Assembly: GCA_040437565.1 (NCBI GenBank)
Contig: JBDOQK010000059.1
Location: 124,001 to 188,000 of the forward strand
Direction: 5' to 3'
DNA from: Albugo candida
Lineage: Eukaryota > Oomycota > Peronosporomycetes > Albuginales
Length of the DNA: 64,000 nt
A model generated the notes under the pieces. It saw nothing but the letters and a program-made list of their open reading frames with translations, did not search any database and had not been told where the DNA came from. Below are positions 53,627 through 64,000 of this stretch, piece after piece. The position numbers were made by a program, and so were the translations under genes. Every line of letters begins with the position of its first letter. The first letter of the stretch is position 1.

Positions 53627-54859
53627 TTAGGACCTGTTGTTCACTCCAGCAATATTACGAATTTCCTCTTGCAATCCGCTCGAAGTGTCTTGTGTGCCTA
53701 AAAATCGCTCTTGCATGTCCATAACGTGCTCATTGTCAACTATGCTGTCTTGAGCAACAGCACACTTCCAATCAACGCTTGTGAATACGTAACCATTGCT
53801 CTTATCAATTGCTAAAATGAGTGCTTTAAGCGATGTTGTATCGTGTATTTGTATAGGATGGAATGACACAAGGCTGAAATCTTCAATCACATCGATCAAA
53901 GCTTCATTCAGCCGCCGAAATTTGGATGATACAACAGTCTTTGACTCGTTTATTGATGTGTCCTCATCCAGTATCAGCTTTTGATTCCCATTTTCATCTA
54001 CCTCATCAACCTGTAAGCCGAGCCGCTCGGCATCCAACCAATTGAGTAAATATCGTAAATCCAAAACGTCCGTATAATAATCGAGATTGTAAGCTATAAA
54101 CTCGATATCAGAGCAGATGAGATATATCACATCAGCACGCATACCCAATTTTCCATACTGCTCCATCAAGTCAACTTTTGATAAAACATTAATATGCGGT
54201 AGTTCCAGGCGCACCATTGACGCCAGACTCATCAATACGACCGAAATGAATTTGGAGCTATCCGTGCAGTGATGAGCATCGACCAAGTGAACTACTGATA
54301 ACTGTACAAAGACGCTGTGTCAGGGTACCGAAAGATTCTCAAGACGACAACGTACTCGAACATTTAATTTTCCGAGCTTTTCGAGTATTTTATGAACGCT
54401 CGTCTCGTGAGTGTACAACTCAACTTGACCGGGGAAGTCGAAAAGCAAGTATTTATCTAAGATGAAATATTAGTGTGAAGGAATGGAGACTGAGATGCCG
54501 ACCTTGGAAGGCCTCTAATTGTCGTACGAGCCATTCGAAATTGCTATCGATGTAATTCATACAGTAGACGAGTCCTCCATTAGGACCGAGTTCCAAAGTG
54601 TCCATAACATTTTCCAAGCAAATTAATTCTGCGACATTAATAGCGCAGTTATATGTAAATGCATTGTTAAGGAGCTATGGTAAGTAGCATTGGAAGTAAA
54701 TGTTTATTATGGAAAAGGATATGTAATGTTCTCATTGGCTGGGTCCATATTGATGATGATTGTATCGCGACCATTCTGCTGGAGAAACTGTTGCATTCCA
54801 GCGCAGTAGGTGGTTTTGCCAGAGCCCGGAGGCCCGACAACTACTTGACCAAATGGCAT
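53627..54859 (-). CDS. GPN2: GPN-loop GTPase 2
   Basis: Four exons: 54723-54859, 54503-54654, 54356-54456 and 53627-54301; 354 residues. Introns two and three are GT-AG (46 and 54 nt). Intron one has no usable GT donor and fits a U12-type AT-AC intron, which restores [19 protein letters not shown], the expected family sequence. Motifs: P-loop [11 protein letters not shown] (9-19), [11 protein letters not shown] with the Gly-Pro-Asn loop, [22 protein letters not shown] and the G4 motif LSKVDLM. GPN2 works with GPN1 and GPN3 in cytoplasmic assembly and nuclear import of RNA polymerases. A 40-residue segment after the [19 protein letters not shown] stretch is longer than usual. Assignment is confident. 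Confidence 0.9.
54655..54722 (-). other. U12-type AT-AC intron in GPN2
   Basis: 68 nt. The donor reads ATATCCTTTT, matching the minor-spliceosome consensus. A branch-like TCCTTAAC lies at 54666-54673 and the intron ends TTTAC, about 12 nt after the branch adenosine. The region has no GT dinucleotide that could serve as a U2-type donor. Confidence 0.8.
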
Positions 54860-55760
54860 TATCAGTAGAAAATAGGGTCTATTAATGTGGCTTTGTACAG
54901 TAAGTCGTTGACGCTGGAGTAAATGTAGCAATAATACTGTAGTAGTAGTTACGATAATGTGATCAGATACCATGCTTATACTCTCTTAAAGCTGCATGAT
55001 TGACTTGGCTCCCGGGAGCGTTTCAACTATATCACTTCTTCACTCTTTAGTACGACACTACTCCAGCATTATGAACATTAACATATAGTTCCATATTGCT
55101 AGCCAGCATGAGTAGCCGCTCTTGATGCTCTTAACTGCTCAAATATGGATATTCTCACTGTGTATGACATTGATAGCGGTGTTTGTCAAGCAGAGCGACT
55201 ACCGACTGACATAATAGCGGTGATCCACACCGAGGCCTGTTGATAGCTTACCCTTTTGCTGCAAATTGAACGCCACATCAGACGAAAGACAAAGATATAT
55301 GTCATACATACTTCCAGCCCAGTCTCTGTTTCAATCACACTCTCATCCACTGGCATGTTGTCTCATATTGGTTGGGTTTCTTATCGTTCAGAATTTTTCG
55401 GATGACCCGCAACGCAGTTCCTACTATTTGAATTACTAAAGCTGCTTGCTGCCGACTTGCCCACCCAAAAGCAAAGCACTGGAGGTTTAAACAAACAGCG
55501 TGCCAAACGACTGTTTATTTGGAATGATGGACGAAAGCTTCTATAAAATGAAACGCGTCCTACAATTTGTTGGACTGTGACTGCCACTTAATTATGGAAC
55601 CTTCTGGCTGCANNNNNNNNNNNNNNNNNNNNNNNNNNNNNNNNNNNNNNNNNNNNNNNNNNNNNNNNNNNNNNNNNNNNNNNNNNNNNNNNNNNNNNNN
55701 NNNNNNNNNNNNCTTTTTTTTCGATTTCCTACCTGCCGCCCTCATTTCTTGAAATCCAGA
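54860..55760. other. Upstream regions of GPN2 and GH81 genes, with gap 8
   Basis: About 900 bp between divergent genes. No coding or RNA signal was seen. The gap removes the sequence 48 to 148 bp before the GH81 start codon. Confidence 0.5.
55613..55712. other. Assembly gap 8 (100 N), no duplicated flank seen
   Basis: Unlike the other eight gaps, the sequence after this gap (CTTTTTTTCGATTTCC) does not recur just before it. It may be a true gap next to a T-rich stretch. Confidence 0.85.
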
Positions 55761-58277
55761 ATGGCAACAAGTCCAAATCATCGAGAAACAACGCCGCTAT
55801 TACATGCGCTTGGATGGCAAGCTCGATTCTCCAGACCCTTTGCCGTGTACGCCATTCTCCCACTAATCGTGACTCTGGTTATCGTCCTCTCGATCTATGT
55901 TTCCCTGAGACCTTCCTCGACAATCACTCAGTCTTCACCTCACTTTTCACCGCTACCGATAAACTCTTTTGACCGCTCCCTCCCTCCATTCTTAGTCGCA
56001 AAGCATAAGATACCACCAAAACTGATTGATCGACGCAAATTCCCCCAGGCAATCCCAACCAACTCCTTTTGGTCGAATCTACTAGTCGGAGATTCGCATG
56101 GACTCAACGCGGGCGCTGGAGAAATAACATTGAGTCCATATACGGTCCGAAATCTCCCTCAACGAGTGGAAATCTCTTATGGAGACTCACGACGTGCTGT
56201 GACGAATGTGAGCATCTCTGAAGTCTTTCAAATGGATGTTGGCATCACTGGTTTTCGCAATGTAATGACACAAAAAGATCAAGCAGTCACTTCGCAAGAT
56301 ATCCGACATGCTACTTCTCGAGAGATCCTCGCTTTTGACGCGCTGTCGGTAACCGTGCAATATGGCTTTGACGTGATGCAGAGTGTGAGTACCGACTCTC
56401 CGCCGCTCCTTCCTCCCTCAGTATATATGAATGCTACCCTCAGTAGAGGAGCTCCTTATTTGACTGTGATGTACCATGAAGTCGTTCCAGTGGTGGAATT
56501 TAACGGTACAATTGTAAGTCTCAACGGGCAACAAGTGAAGGAATCATCAAACCCGACTCAATGGACTGGAAGAAAATTCGTGGTTCAGGTATTGGTATAT
56601 GGGGCGACAAATGGCTTGCTTGTGCCTCAAAAATGGATTATTTACTTTGAGAAAACTCGAACTCTCTCTCTCGTGAGCTTGGAGAAGATTTCTCAGTTTC
56701 TTCCCTATCATGCGGATGGATCCCTCACCACTCCGACACAAGCCCGATTGATCGATTCGAGCGTGTATTCTGGCGTTGTTCGGGTCGCTTTGGTCGCAAA
56801 TGATGCTATGGAAGCAGTTTTGGACCAGTATGCACACATTTATCCCAAATCGTCCAATCTCAACATCTCTGCCCATGAGAATAAAAGCTATGTGCAATTC
56901 AGCTGGGAAATTGACAGCTTTGAACCAATTTCGACCAAGAATCAGAAGGTGAATTCAACCTCTGATCTTCTACTGATGGCCAACCCTCATCAGCTGATGA
57001 CATTTAGTGAGGTGCATATCAGCTCAAATGTCTTCCAAGTTTTTGACATTGAGACCGGATATCGCACGCTCAAATCGAACATGACCGCTGTTGTGGGAAA
57101 AACATGGGTTCTGGAAGAAAACTTGACCGATATTGGATTTGGATCGCATCAAGACATCCAGCTAGAGTCCATCCCTTTACATAAAGAAGCGATTCGGGAG
57201 TCATTATACAACGATTCAAAATTTGTTCCACAAGCTCAAGACCCATACTTTTTCGGTAAAGAGGTTAATCGTCAGGCAAAGTTGGCACTCATCGCCAATA
57301 CTTTGGGGGAACGCAGTGTCCGAGACGATATTTTGGATCAGCTTCAAGTCTGGATGACAACGTGGCTAACCGGAAGCAACTCGGATCCGTTCGTGTACGA
57401 TACTATTTGGGGTGGAATTTGCTCCAAGAATGGCTTAAATGGAATTTTCTGGATGACGGATTTCGGAAATGGATGGTACAATGATCACGTACGTGCAGTC
57501 TTCCCATTTCTCTCTTTACGTTCTCATTTGAGCTTTTAGCACTTTCACTATGGCTACTATCTTAACACACTCGCGATCATCTTGAAATTCCGTCCTCTTT
57601 ATTTCAAGCAACACGAGGCCGCTATTCTAAGCTTGGTGCGAGATATCGCGAATCCAGAGCAAAATGACCCGTATTTCCCATTCACTCGTCATTTTTCTTG
57701 GTTTGATGGTCATTCCTTCGCAAGTGGCGTCTACACTTTGGATGGTGGAAAATCTCAGGAAAGTGTGAGCGAAGCGATCAATGCGTATTACGGAGTTTAT
57801 TTGCTCGGTCTAGCTCTAAATATGACGTCGCTCAGAGTAATGGGTCAAGTGCTATTAGGAATGGAATCCCGGGCTGCTCAGGTGTATTGGCAAATGCCTT
57901 CCTGGTCGACCATCTATGAGCCTGAATACGCTGCAAACAAAATGTCTGGGCAAATCGCTTGCACCAAAGTTCAGTACTCAACATGGTTTGGTCCAAAGCC
58001 TGAGCATATGCACCTCATCAACATGATTCCATTCACACCCGCTTCGAATTTGTTCCTCAAACGCCGATATATCGCCGAGGAATATCAAGTCTTGCTTGAT
58101 CAAGCACTTCGACGACCAAATTATTCCGTGGAAGAGCTCTGGAAAGGGTACGCGATCTTGGCATTAGCTCTTCTGGATCCATCAGCCGCGTGGGATCAAT
58201 TGCAGCAAATTCAAACGTTTGACGACGGGAATTCCCGGACCAGTTCGTTGTATTGGATTGCGGTGCAAAAGCCTTAA
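55761..58277 (+). CDS. GH81 endo-1,3-beta-glucanase, membrane-anchored
   Basis: Two exons, 55761-57488 and 57540-58277, with a 51-nt GT-AG intron inside the conserved GWYNDHHFHYGYYL; 821 residues. The first ATG is at 55761. A single hydrophobic segment near residues 31-52 (FAVYAILPLIVTLVIVLSIY) follows a short cytoplasmic tail, so it is a type II membrane protein with the enzyme outside. GH81 family signs are NSFWSNLLVGD near the start, TDFGNGWYNDH, RHFSWFDGHSFASG with the catalytic Asp (about 630), and QESVSEAINAYYG with the catalytic Glu pair (about 653-657). It cleaves beta-1,3-glucan, the main oomycete wall polymer, probably for wall remodelling. Full length, no damaged motif. Confidence 0.92.
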
Positions 58278-58375
58278 TTCAAACCAATTCGGGTGGCGTA
58301 AGAGGCAGCAGTAAGGTTCTGATAATAAAGCACCTTTTATTCAGTGCCACAAGATACTTTCGTCAATGTTTGGAT

Positions 58376-60730
58376 TCAAGCTTGATTACGCCGTACTCGG
58401 AAGCTGCTAGATGATGAGTCATTCGGGCTGTGTTGTGGCCTGATGGATGTAGGCTGCAAGGGCTGAGAGCACTGCTTGCGAGCCTGAAGAGCATTGATTT
58501 TTCCATTTTCAAACACGAATTCCGGGAGATCATCCCATTTTAAAAGCACTGAAGTGGTTTGCATCCTTTTCGATACTGATCCACCCGACTGAGCATTCTG
58601 GTGTAAATCAGTTGCAATGAAGAAGGAGATTGTGCGATTCACACTGGTCAGAAACTCATCATCTCCAGGTCTTCTCCTTAAGCCAAGAAAAAGCGATGAC
58701 CCTGAACCATTGGCCAGGTACTGAGGATATCCGTGCACAAAATCGATCATCGGTAAATCTTGCAACATCTTGACCAGTTTGTGGAGACGTGAGCAGACAA
58801 ATGTCTCCCATCGATAGAGTTCGCCCGAGTCGATTTGGATAGTGAGAGCCACGTACCAGTCATAACGAACAAAGAAGCTTGATGGCTGGTACAAGACATC
58901 CCACGAAATGATCGCACCCGTTTCAGACCTTTCAGATCCACTTGCCTCTCTACTTTTGTCTCGAGCCTCTTGGTGATTTACTATCGATGCAACAAGCTCT
59001 CGTTCAAGCAGATTTCGGGCTAGCCGAAGCTCTTCTTTGATGACCGATAGCGTTGAAGCCGTAACTTGAGCTGAAGAATTCATTTGCGGGTACGCTGGCG
59101 TGATGATCGGCATCACATGTGTTCGATCACGCACTTGAAAGCTCCAGCATTCCAAGCCCAATTTTGCATCATACGGAATATTAAGCATGATGGGTTTTGG
59201 CCATTCCCATTCTGAAAGAACGTAGAAAAAGTGTACAAAGACATAAGACGCCGATTGTCCCGGGAATAATTGGCATACAAATGCCGTCAAAAGCGCCCAA
59301 TTGATTCCACTCAGGTAGCCGAGCTTTGATGAGTATATTCCACGTCGTCGAGCCCACGCTCGAACTGCTCGGGAGACTCGCCGAAACACTTGACGATTCG
59401 GGACTAATGCGAGGATCATGGTGCTCACGCGTGGAGCATTCAGACTTTTCACTGATGCTGAGCTCACACCTGCCAGTATGTGATCAGAATGAATGTCGAG
59501 GTCAGCTCCAACTGATAATAGCGGAAGTTGGGCGAAAAGAAGATCCAATTTGATACTTTGATACGATAATGAAATGAGTGGAACGGAAGCATTCGGCACA
59601 GTGACCAGTTGTGTGACTTGAGACATACGCGAAAGAACGGAAGAGAACCCAGCGAAGAAATCGTGATGCGATACATGATACGGCACAGCACATACAACAT
59701 CAATATCGGAATCCGGGTCGTGTAAACCCAAGCGATACGATCCAGCTACAAAAAGCGCTCCTTGTGTGATCGCGATTTGCTCTTGAGTCAATCCGACTTC
59801 ATACCCCAGTACTTTGATCCATCGATTTAAAGCATCGGAAATGGATTTCAGCATTTTCGTTTTATGAGGTTTTGCTTCTTCTGTCTCAACGGGAGCGAAG
59901 CGATCGATAAAGGAAACAAACGATCCCTCTGACTCGACCAAATGTACTTGAATATGGTCTGGAATAGAATTCTGTAGGACTTTTCCACGCACGGCTGTGT
60001 TGAGATGACACTTGTGGTACAAAACATCACGCACTTGATCGCATTCGCCAGACCACAAAAGCGATATCAAATTCTTTTCCAGCTGTTTAGAAATGGCACG
60101 TTGTTGAAATGCTTTCTCAACGGAAGAACACAGCGCATGAAACTCAAAAACATCACAAAATTGCTGATGTCTTATGTCAAATTCCACAATCCGATTGCAT
60201 AAATCCATCGCTTCTCTGTCCAAATCCGATATTTCTCGTGACTCCAATTCGGCTAATACGCATCGAGAAGAGACATTGGACGTCGCATCACTTTGTGTGT
60301 CGGTTTCAGACTCCAATTCCGTTCCGGAACCTTCAGTCTCTTCCTCGTCTCGAGAGCTATTGCATTCACTTTTATTCGTCCTGAAAAGCTTCTCAACAGC
60401 GTGATGTGGTAAGAAATGGCTTTTTGCTCGATTTCGGCACTTTTCCTCACTTTTCGAAGCCTCGACTCGATTCTTACCATGCGAACAGTGTGATTTAAAA
60501 CCTCGTGGAAGGCTTTCTATGCAATTTAAAGAGCATGCGCGTCGCCTTTGAAGGCCGCTGCTCCATGGAGCAGCGGTGAAAGGAGTGGAAGAAACGCGAC
60601 GAGCGCTAAATTCAGCACGTCGATGTGCTTTAAGAGACTTTTGTTTCATGAGATCATCCTTCCAGCCGAGTGAGCATTTCTGAGGGATGGATTTTGAGGT
60701 GGAAGGCTCAGGCGTTTGAGAAGCACGCAT
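58376..60730 (-). CDS. Poly(A) polymerase, canonical nuclear type
   Basis: A single-exon frame of 784 residues from the ATG at 60730. The nucleotidyltransferase core has GSYRLGLHDPDSDIDVVC (catalytic Asp pair near 346 and 348) and SIKLDLLFAQLP with the third Asp (about 395). The central domain has RAVRAWARRRGIYSSKLGYL and GINWALLTAFVCQLFP, and the RNA-binding domain begins near the MPIITPAYPQMNSS motif; all match eukaryotic PAP. The enzyme adds poly(A) to mRNA 3' ends with CPSF in the nucleus. The core is preceded by about 250 extra residues, acidic and Ser-rich, much longer than in yeast or animals. The 3' end lies 99 bp from the GH81 stop, tail to tail. Confidence 0.92.
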   Translation of the reverse strand: MRASQTPEPSTSKSIPQKCSLGWKDDLMKQKSLKAHRRAEFSARRVSSTPFTAAPWSSGLQRRRACSLNCIESLPRGFKSHCSHGKNRVEASKSEEKCRNRAKSHFLPHHAVEKLFRTNKSECNSSRDEEETEGSGTELESETDTQSDATSNVSSRCVLAELESREISDLDREAMDLCNRIVEFDIRHQQFCDVFEFHALCSSVEKAFQQRAISKQLEKNLISLLWSGECDQVRDVLYHKCHLNTAVRGKVLQNSIPDHIQVHLVESEGSFVSFIDRFAPVETEEAKPHKTKMLKSISDALNRWIKVLGYEVGLTQEQIAITQGALFVAGSYRLGLHDPDSDIDVVCAVPYHVSHHDFFAGFSSVLSRMSQVTQLVTVPNASVPLISLSYQSIKLDLLFAQLPLLSVGADLDIHSDHILAGVSSASVKSLNAPRVSTMILALVPNRQVFRRVSRAVRAWARRRGIYSSKLGYLSGINWALLTAFVCQLFPGQSASYVFVHFFYVLSEWEWPKPIMLNIPYDAKLGLECWSFQVRDRTHVMPIITPAYPQMNSSAQVTASTLSVIKEELRLARNLLERELVASIVNHQEARDKSREASGSERSETGAIISWDVLYQPSSFFVRYDWYVALTIQIDSGELYRWETFVCSRLHKLVKMLQDLPMIDFVHGYPQYLANGSGSSLFLGLRRRPGDDEFLTSVNRTISFFIATDLHQNAQSGGSVSKRMQTTSVLLKWDDLPEFVFENGKINALQARKQCSQPLQPTSIRPQHSPNDSSSSSFRVRRNQA

Positions 60731-61004
60731 TATGTTGTGCGCCTTTAATGAAGAACTGAAGAATAGCGTGAAGCCAGTTCGTCAATATAGAGGTTAAAGC
60801 ACAAGGAACAGGTTTTGATTTGAGATTAGAAAGTCTATCTATAGTGTCCGAGGTACGCGAGTAAAAATGTGAGGAAAATTGTAGAAACTATGTACGGGAT
60901 ATGACATACGTTTCTGACTCGTCAAAAATAAGACATACAATGCTCTGATTTGCCTAAACTCGTCGAAACATTTTATCCAATCGACCATGCGCATGTCATA
61001 TGCG

Positions 61005-62230
61005 TCAAAGAATACGATTTCCAAGTGCGGAAGAGATCAATAGAATACCCATATCCACGGTAATAGCGGAGTCTTTGTTGGATGATAGGGTGGGATTCAC
61101 TTCGACCAGATCGAGGCCACATAGAAGATTTGTTTCTGCGACCGCTTCAGCTGCGTAATGAGCTTCTCGCCATGTTAAACCGCCACGAACTCGGGTGCCT
61201 GTGGACGGAGCGATCAATGGATCCACTGCGTCAATATCATAGCTCATATGCAGCGGACGTCGTTTTTCCCCGCATAAATGATCTAAAGCCATTTCCATTG
61301 TCTTTCCAATGCCATAACGATCAACTTGTTGCATTGTAAGCGCTTTGATTCCGAGCTCCTTGATGATATGGCGTTCTCCTGCGTCCAAATCTCGAAGACC
61401 GATGTATACAAGCTGTTCAGGAAGTAAATGCGGACCACTTGCAAGCCATTCCATTCCAGGTATTTTCCCCTTATCGACCATTCCTTTCATCAGAAAAGCT
61501 AAAGGCATGCCGTGCATGTTACCCGACGATGAAGTCTCGGGTGTGTTGATATCAGCATGCGCGTCGACCCAAATGATACCTGCATCCGGATGTGTTCTCA
61601 ACATTCCTGCTACTGAGCCACAGCCAATTGTATGGTCACCACCCAGCACCAACGCCAATTTACCTTCTCCTGTTTTCTTTGCAACAATGTTGGAGATTTT
61701 TTCAAGCCCATTACCTACCGCAAAAGATTGCTTCGCGTGTCCAAATTTAGAGTCCAAAGTAGGATCTGTTCGTGTGGGAGGATCGAACCGCAAATTTCCA
61801 GTTTCTTCCACACTCCAGCCTAATTTAACCAAGTATTTATGAAGACCTAGAATATGCTCAGTGGATGAGACGATTTGAATGGCACGATACGCTCAAGTGA
61901 AATTACCGGCCTCGCGTAGCAAGTCAGGACCGGTATCTGTGCCAAGCAAAGGCTGTCCGTCTATATTTATACAAGAAGAGGGGTGACTATCGACTGAGGA
62001 CACAATCGCAAGATCTTACACGTCATTGGTGCTCCAATGACAGCGACAGTGGGTGGAGTTGACAGAAATTGATTGCAAATCTGAGGAGGATGGTAGTTGA
62101 AGCGTATGGTGTCCCAGAAACATGCGTGTGTGGAAGAGATACATCTCGTTGCTGCGGAAGACATTGATTTCTTACTGAAACGATTGATTGAGCTATTAGA
62201 AAAGCCGAGAATCGACATGACTTTTGTCAT
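61005..62230 (-). CDS. Arginase
   Basis: Three exons: 62020-62230, 61907-61960 and 61005-61846, introns 59 and 60 nt; 368 residues from the ATG at 62230. It hydrolyses arginine to ornithine and urea, the last step of arginine use and a source of ornithine for polyamines and proline. Manganese ligands are all present: LVLGGDHTIG, IIWVDAHADINTPETSSSGN and SYDIDAVDP, with GGLTWREAHY and LVEVNPTL following. The N-terminal 60 residues before PPTVAVIGAPMTYGQP are Ser/Arg-rich and could be a mitochondrial presequence, which is inference. The middle exon (GQPLLGTDTGPDLLREAG) matches the family, which confirms the splicing. Confidence 0.92.
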
Positions 62231-62684
62231 CTGATCCTGTTCAGTAACAGGGAAAGTGTGATGTAAGATCCCACTCTAAACTAGTGTTCTTCTTCAACTA
62301 GCGTAGATCAGGGCCGGATCGTGACAGTATTTTTCACTTGTAGTATTGTCGAATTTGTCAGAAAGTATCTTGATTAGGTTAAGGTATTACATCACTTATT
62401 TTGTATGTAGTTGTGTGTGGGCTTATTACACGCCCAATTCGTGTGCGACCGCATCGCAACGTACAAAATGGAGTTTGAAGCGATTATGGGTCAGCTTAAA
62501 TATTCACTTTCATTGATGGACTGTGAGTACAAAGACAAGTAGATGTGGATCTCATTAATCATAAGAAAAGACGGTTTTCCACGAAAGTAAAGTCTAGCCA
62601 GCTCTCACAGCCTACATTGTCTGAGTGGCATAGAGGATCCCCCCTAAAGCCACTATCGAGTAGAAAGGGCACAAGAAGAGGCGG

Positions 62685-62784
62685 NNNNNNNNNNNNNNNN
62701 NNNNNNNNNNNNNNNNNNNNNNNNNNNNNNNNNNNNNNNNNNNNNNNNNNNNNNNNNNNNNNNNNNNNNNNNNNNNNNNNNNNN
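62685..62784. other. Assembly gap 9 (100 N) with duplicated flanks
   Basis: Bases 62432-62684 (253 bp) recur at 62785-63037. Confidence 0.95.
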
Positions 62785-63357
62785 GCCCAATTCGTGTGCG
62801 ACCGCATCGCAACGTACAAAATGGAGTTTGAAGCGATTATGGGTCAGCTTAAATATTCACTTTCATTGATGGACTGTGAGTACAAAGACAAGTAGATGTG
62901 GATCTCATTAATCATAAGAAAAGACGGTTTTCCACGAAAGTAAAGTCTAGCCAGCTCTCACAGCCTACATTGTCTGAGTGGCATAGAGGATCCCCCCTAA
63001 AGCCACTATCGAGTAGAAAGGGCACAAGAAGAGGCGGCTGCAGTACAAAAACGAAGTGATCTAAAGTGGTCATTGCCCAGGATGCTCTACAATAGACTTA
63101 ACGTAATTAATCTAGGATCTAAACAGTACAGTGCTTGCTATTTTTCTGCATTTTGGCTCTTCATATTCCACAATACTTGGAATTTGTGTGTGCAGAGAGT
63201 ATATGGATAATATACGGGTTTTTGATAGCCACATAACGAACTGAATGGACGATACAGCAATGACACTATGAAGAGTCAATGACACGAAGAATGACCTGTA
63301 GCGCAGCAAAGTTCATTAGACTTTAAAGTAAGAAACTTCTTATTATAATTTGTATGC

Positions 63358-63582
63358 ATGGGTGAAGCTTGCCGGATCAATTACTTGCACTTTATCGATG
63401 GTCATGTAAAGTGCGAAGATGTAATCCCACGAAATGAGAATGAGTTGAAATTTTATCGAGGAAGCTTAGCAGGCAATGATAAAAACTTTAATAATGGGAG
63501 ATCTGCATCAACACATTTAATAGAGAGAAGTTTTATGTGCTCAGAAGTCCATTCAACAGATTGCATTTGCGACGTCGATTAA
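63358..63582 (+). CDS. Hypothetical short frame, 74 residues
   Basis: From an ATG at 63358 the frame encodes a polar protein with several Cys near the end (MCSEVHSTDCICD). No signal peptide or family is recognised. It could be a first exon of a gene running out of the window, because protein-like pieces appear in other frames downstream, or a relic. Confidence 0.25.
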   Translation: MGEACRINYLHFIDGHVKCEDVIPRNENELKFYRGSLAGNDKNFNNGRSASTHLIERSFMCSEVHSTDCICDVD

Positions 63583-64000
63583 AGGAAATCAAGAGAGGCA
63601 ATAGACACCAACCTTATTATGTACATGGAGATGCGAGGGACGATCAGCATACCTGTGGTTTTCTATGAATGTCTTAAATGATATTGATAATGGCTGAGAA
63701 TGTGCCTGGTTCGACCCAATCTGCGCAAGCTATTATACATATGATTTAAACAACTACGGAGTCAAAATGGCGCTATAAGGACAACAGAGAAGATATCGAG
63801 GAAGAAAATTCATAACAATGTTCGAAGCCTAAAGCACAGATAAAAGTGGAAATGTCTGAAATGCAGACATTTGAGCTTTCGATGCCCGTGTAAGAAGAAT
63901 TAGCGTTTAGAAAGATAAACGAATTTAGGAGTTACGAAAAATCAGAATTTTTATCATTAGATGATCTTGGAGGGGTACATTGCTATAAGCAGTTGATGTT

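Larger units (their letters stand above)
62231..64000. other. Terminal intergenic stretch with gap 9
   Basis: This is the upstream region of arginase and beyond. An exon-like frame at 62411-62542 follows a TATGTAG acceptor and encodes CDRIATYKMEFEAIMGQLKY; most of it is repeated after gap 9. No complete gene was found. Confidence 0.45.

Noticed and set aside
61770-61800. tRNA-like GGATCGAACC
   Set aside because: It is coding sequence of arginase (LRFDPP) without tRNA arms.
1-64000. CRISPR arrays, rRNA genes or capsid-bearing virus-like elements
   Set aside because: None seen; the repeats found are assembly overlaps, one tandem repeat and one MITE.

Overview
The window looks like nuclear DNA of an oomycete, most probably a white-rust (Albugo-like) plant pathogen. 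The genes are compact, with mostly short introns (about 45-97 nt). The gene set combines a membrane-anchored GH81 glucanase, several secreted GH28 pectinase-family proteins, a GPI-type GP63 metalloprotease with an EGF module and flagellar proteins. The genus is an inference; no sequence search was possible.

The assembly is a scaffold with nine gaps of exactly 100 N. At eight of them the sequence before the gap is repeated directly after it (19 to 1723 bp, nearly or fully identical). These are most simply unmerged contig overlaps, so the apparent duplication of a pectinase gene, of kinesin and GP63 pieces, and of parts of the first gene is very probably an artefact.

Layout. 1-5.3 kb: a 5-phosphatase-like protein with degenerate active-site motifs, then the ciliary coiled-coil protein CCDC113 (+). 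5.8-23.1 kb: a gene-poor stretch holding three distinct GH28 genes (one shown twice because of a gap), a small interrupted secreted-protein frame, a tandem repeat and long non-coding DNA. 23.7-35.2 kb (-): SSRP1 (FACT), an RS-rich nuclear protein, a kinesin and GP63. 35.9-40 kb: a small basic coiled-coil gene, an exon-like frame, a 492-bp MITE and a two-exon secreted protein. 40-48 kb: a tandem PH protein, a polyamine/amino-acid transporter, ARL16-like GTPase, GDP-mannose pyrophosphorylase and importin alpha. 50-54.9 kb: a four-exon gene resembling the XRCC4/PAXX fold, a divergent small gene, a membrane-anchored alpha/beta hydrolase, and GPN2 with a U12-type AT-AC intron. 55.7-62.2 kb: GH81 glucanase, poly(A) polymerase and arginase. 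The rest is mostly non-coding.

The genes form no single pathway. They mix housekeeping functions (chromatin, nuclear import, mRNA polyadenylation, RNA polymerase assembly, sugar nucleotides, arginine breakdown), zoospore or cilium functions (CCDC113, ARL16, perhaps the kinesin) and secreted or surface hydrolases that could act at the plant interface. Intron-exon models were built by eye from splice signals, frame continuity and family similarity.
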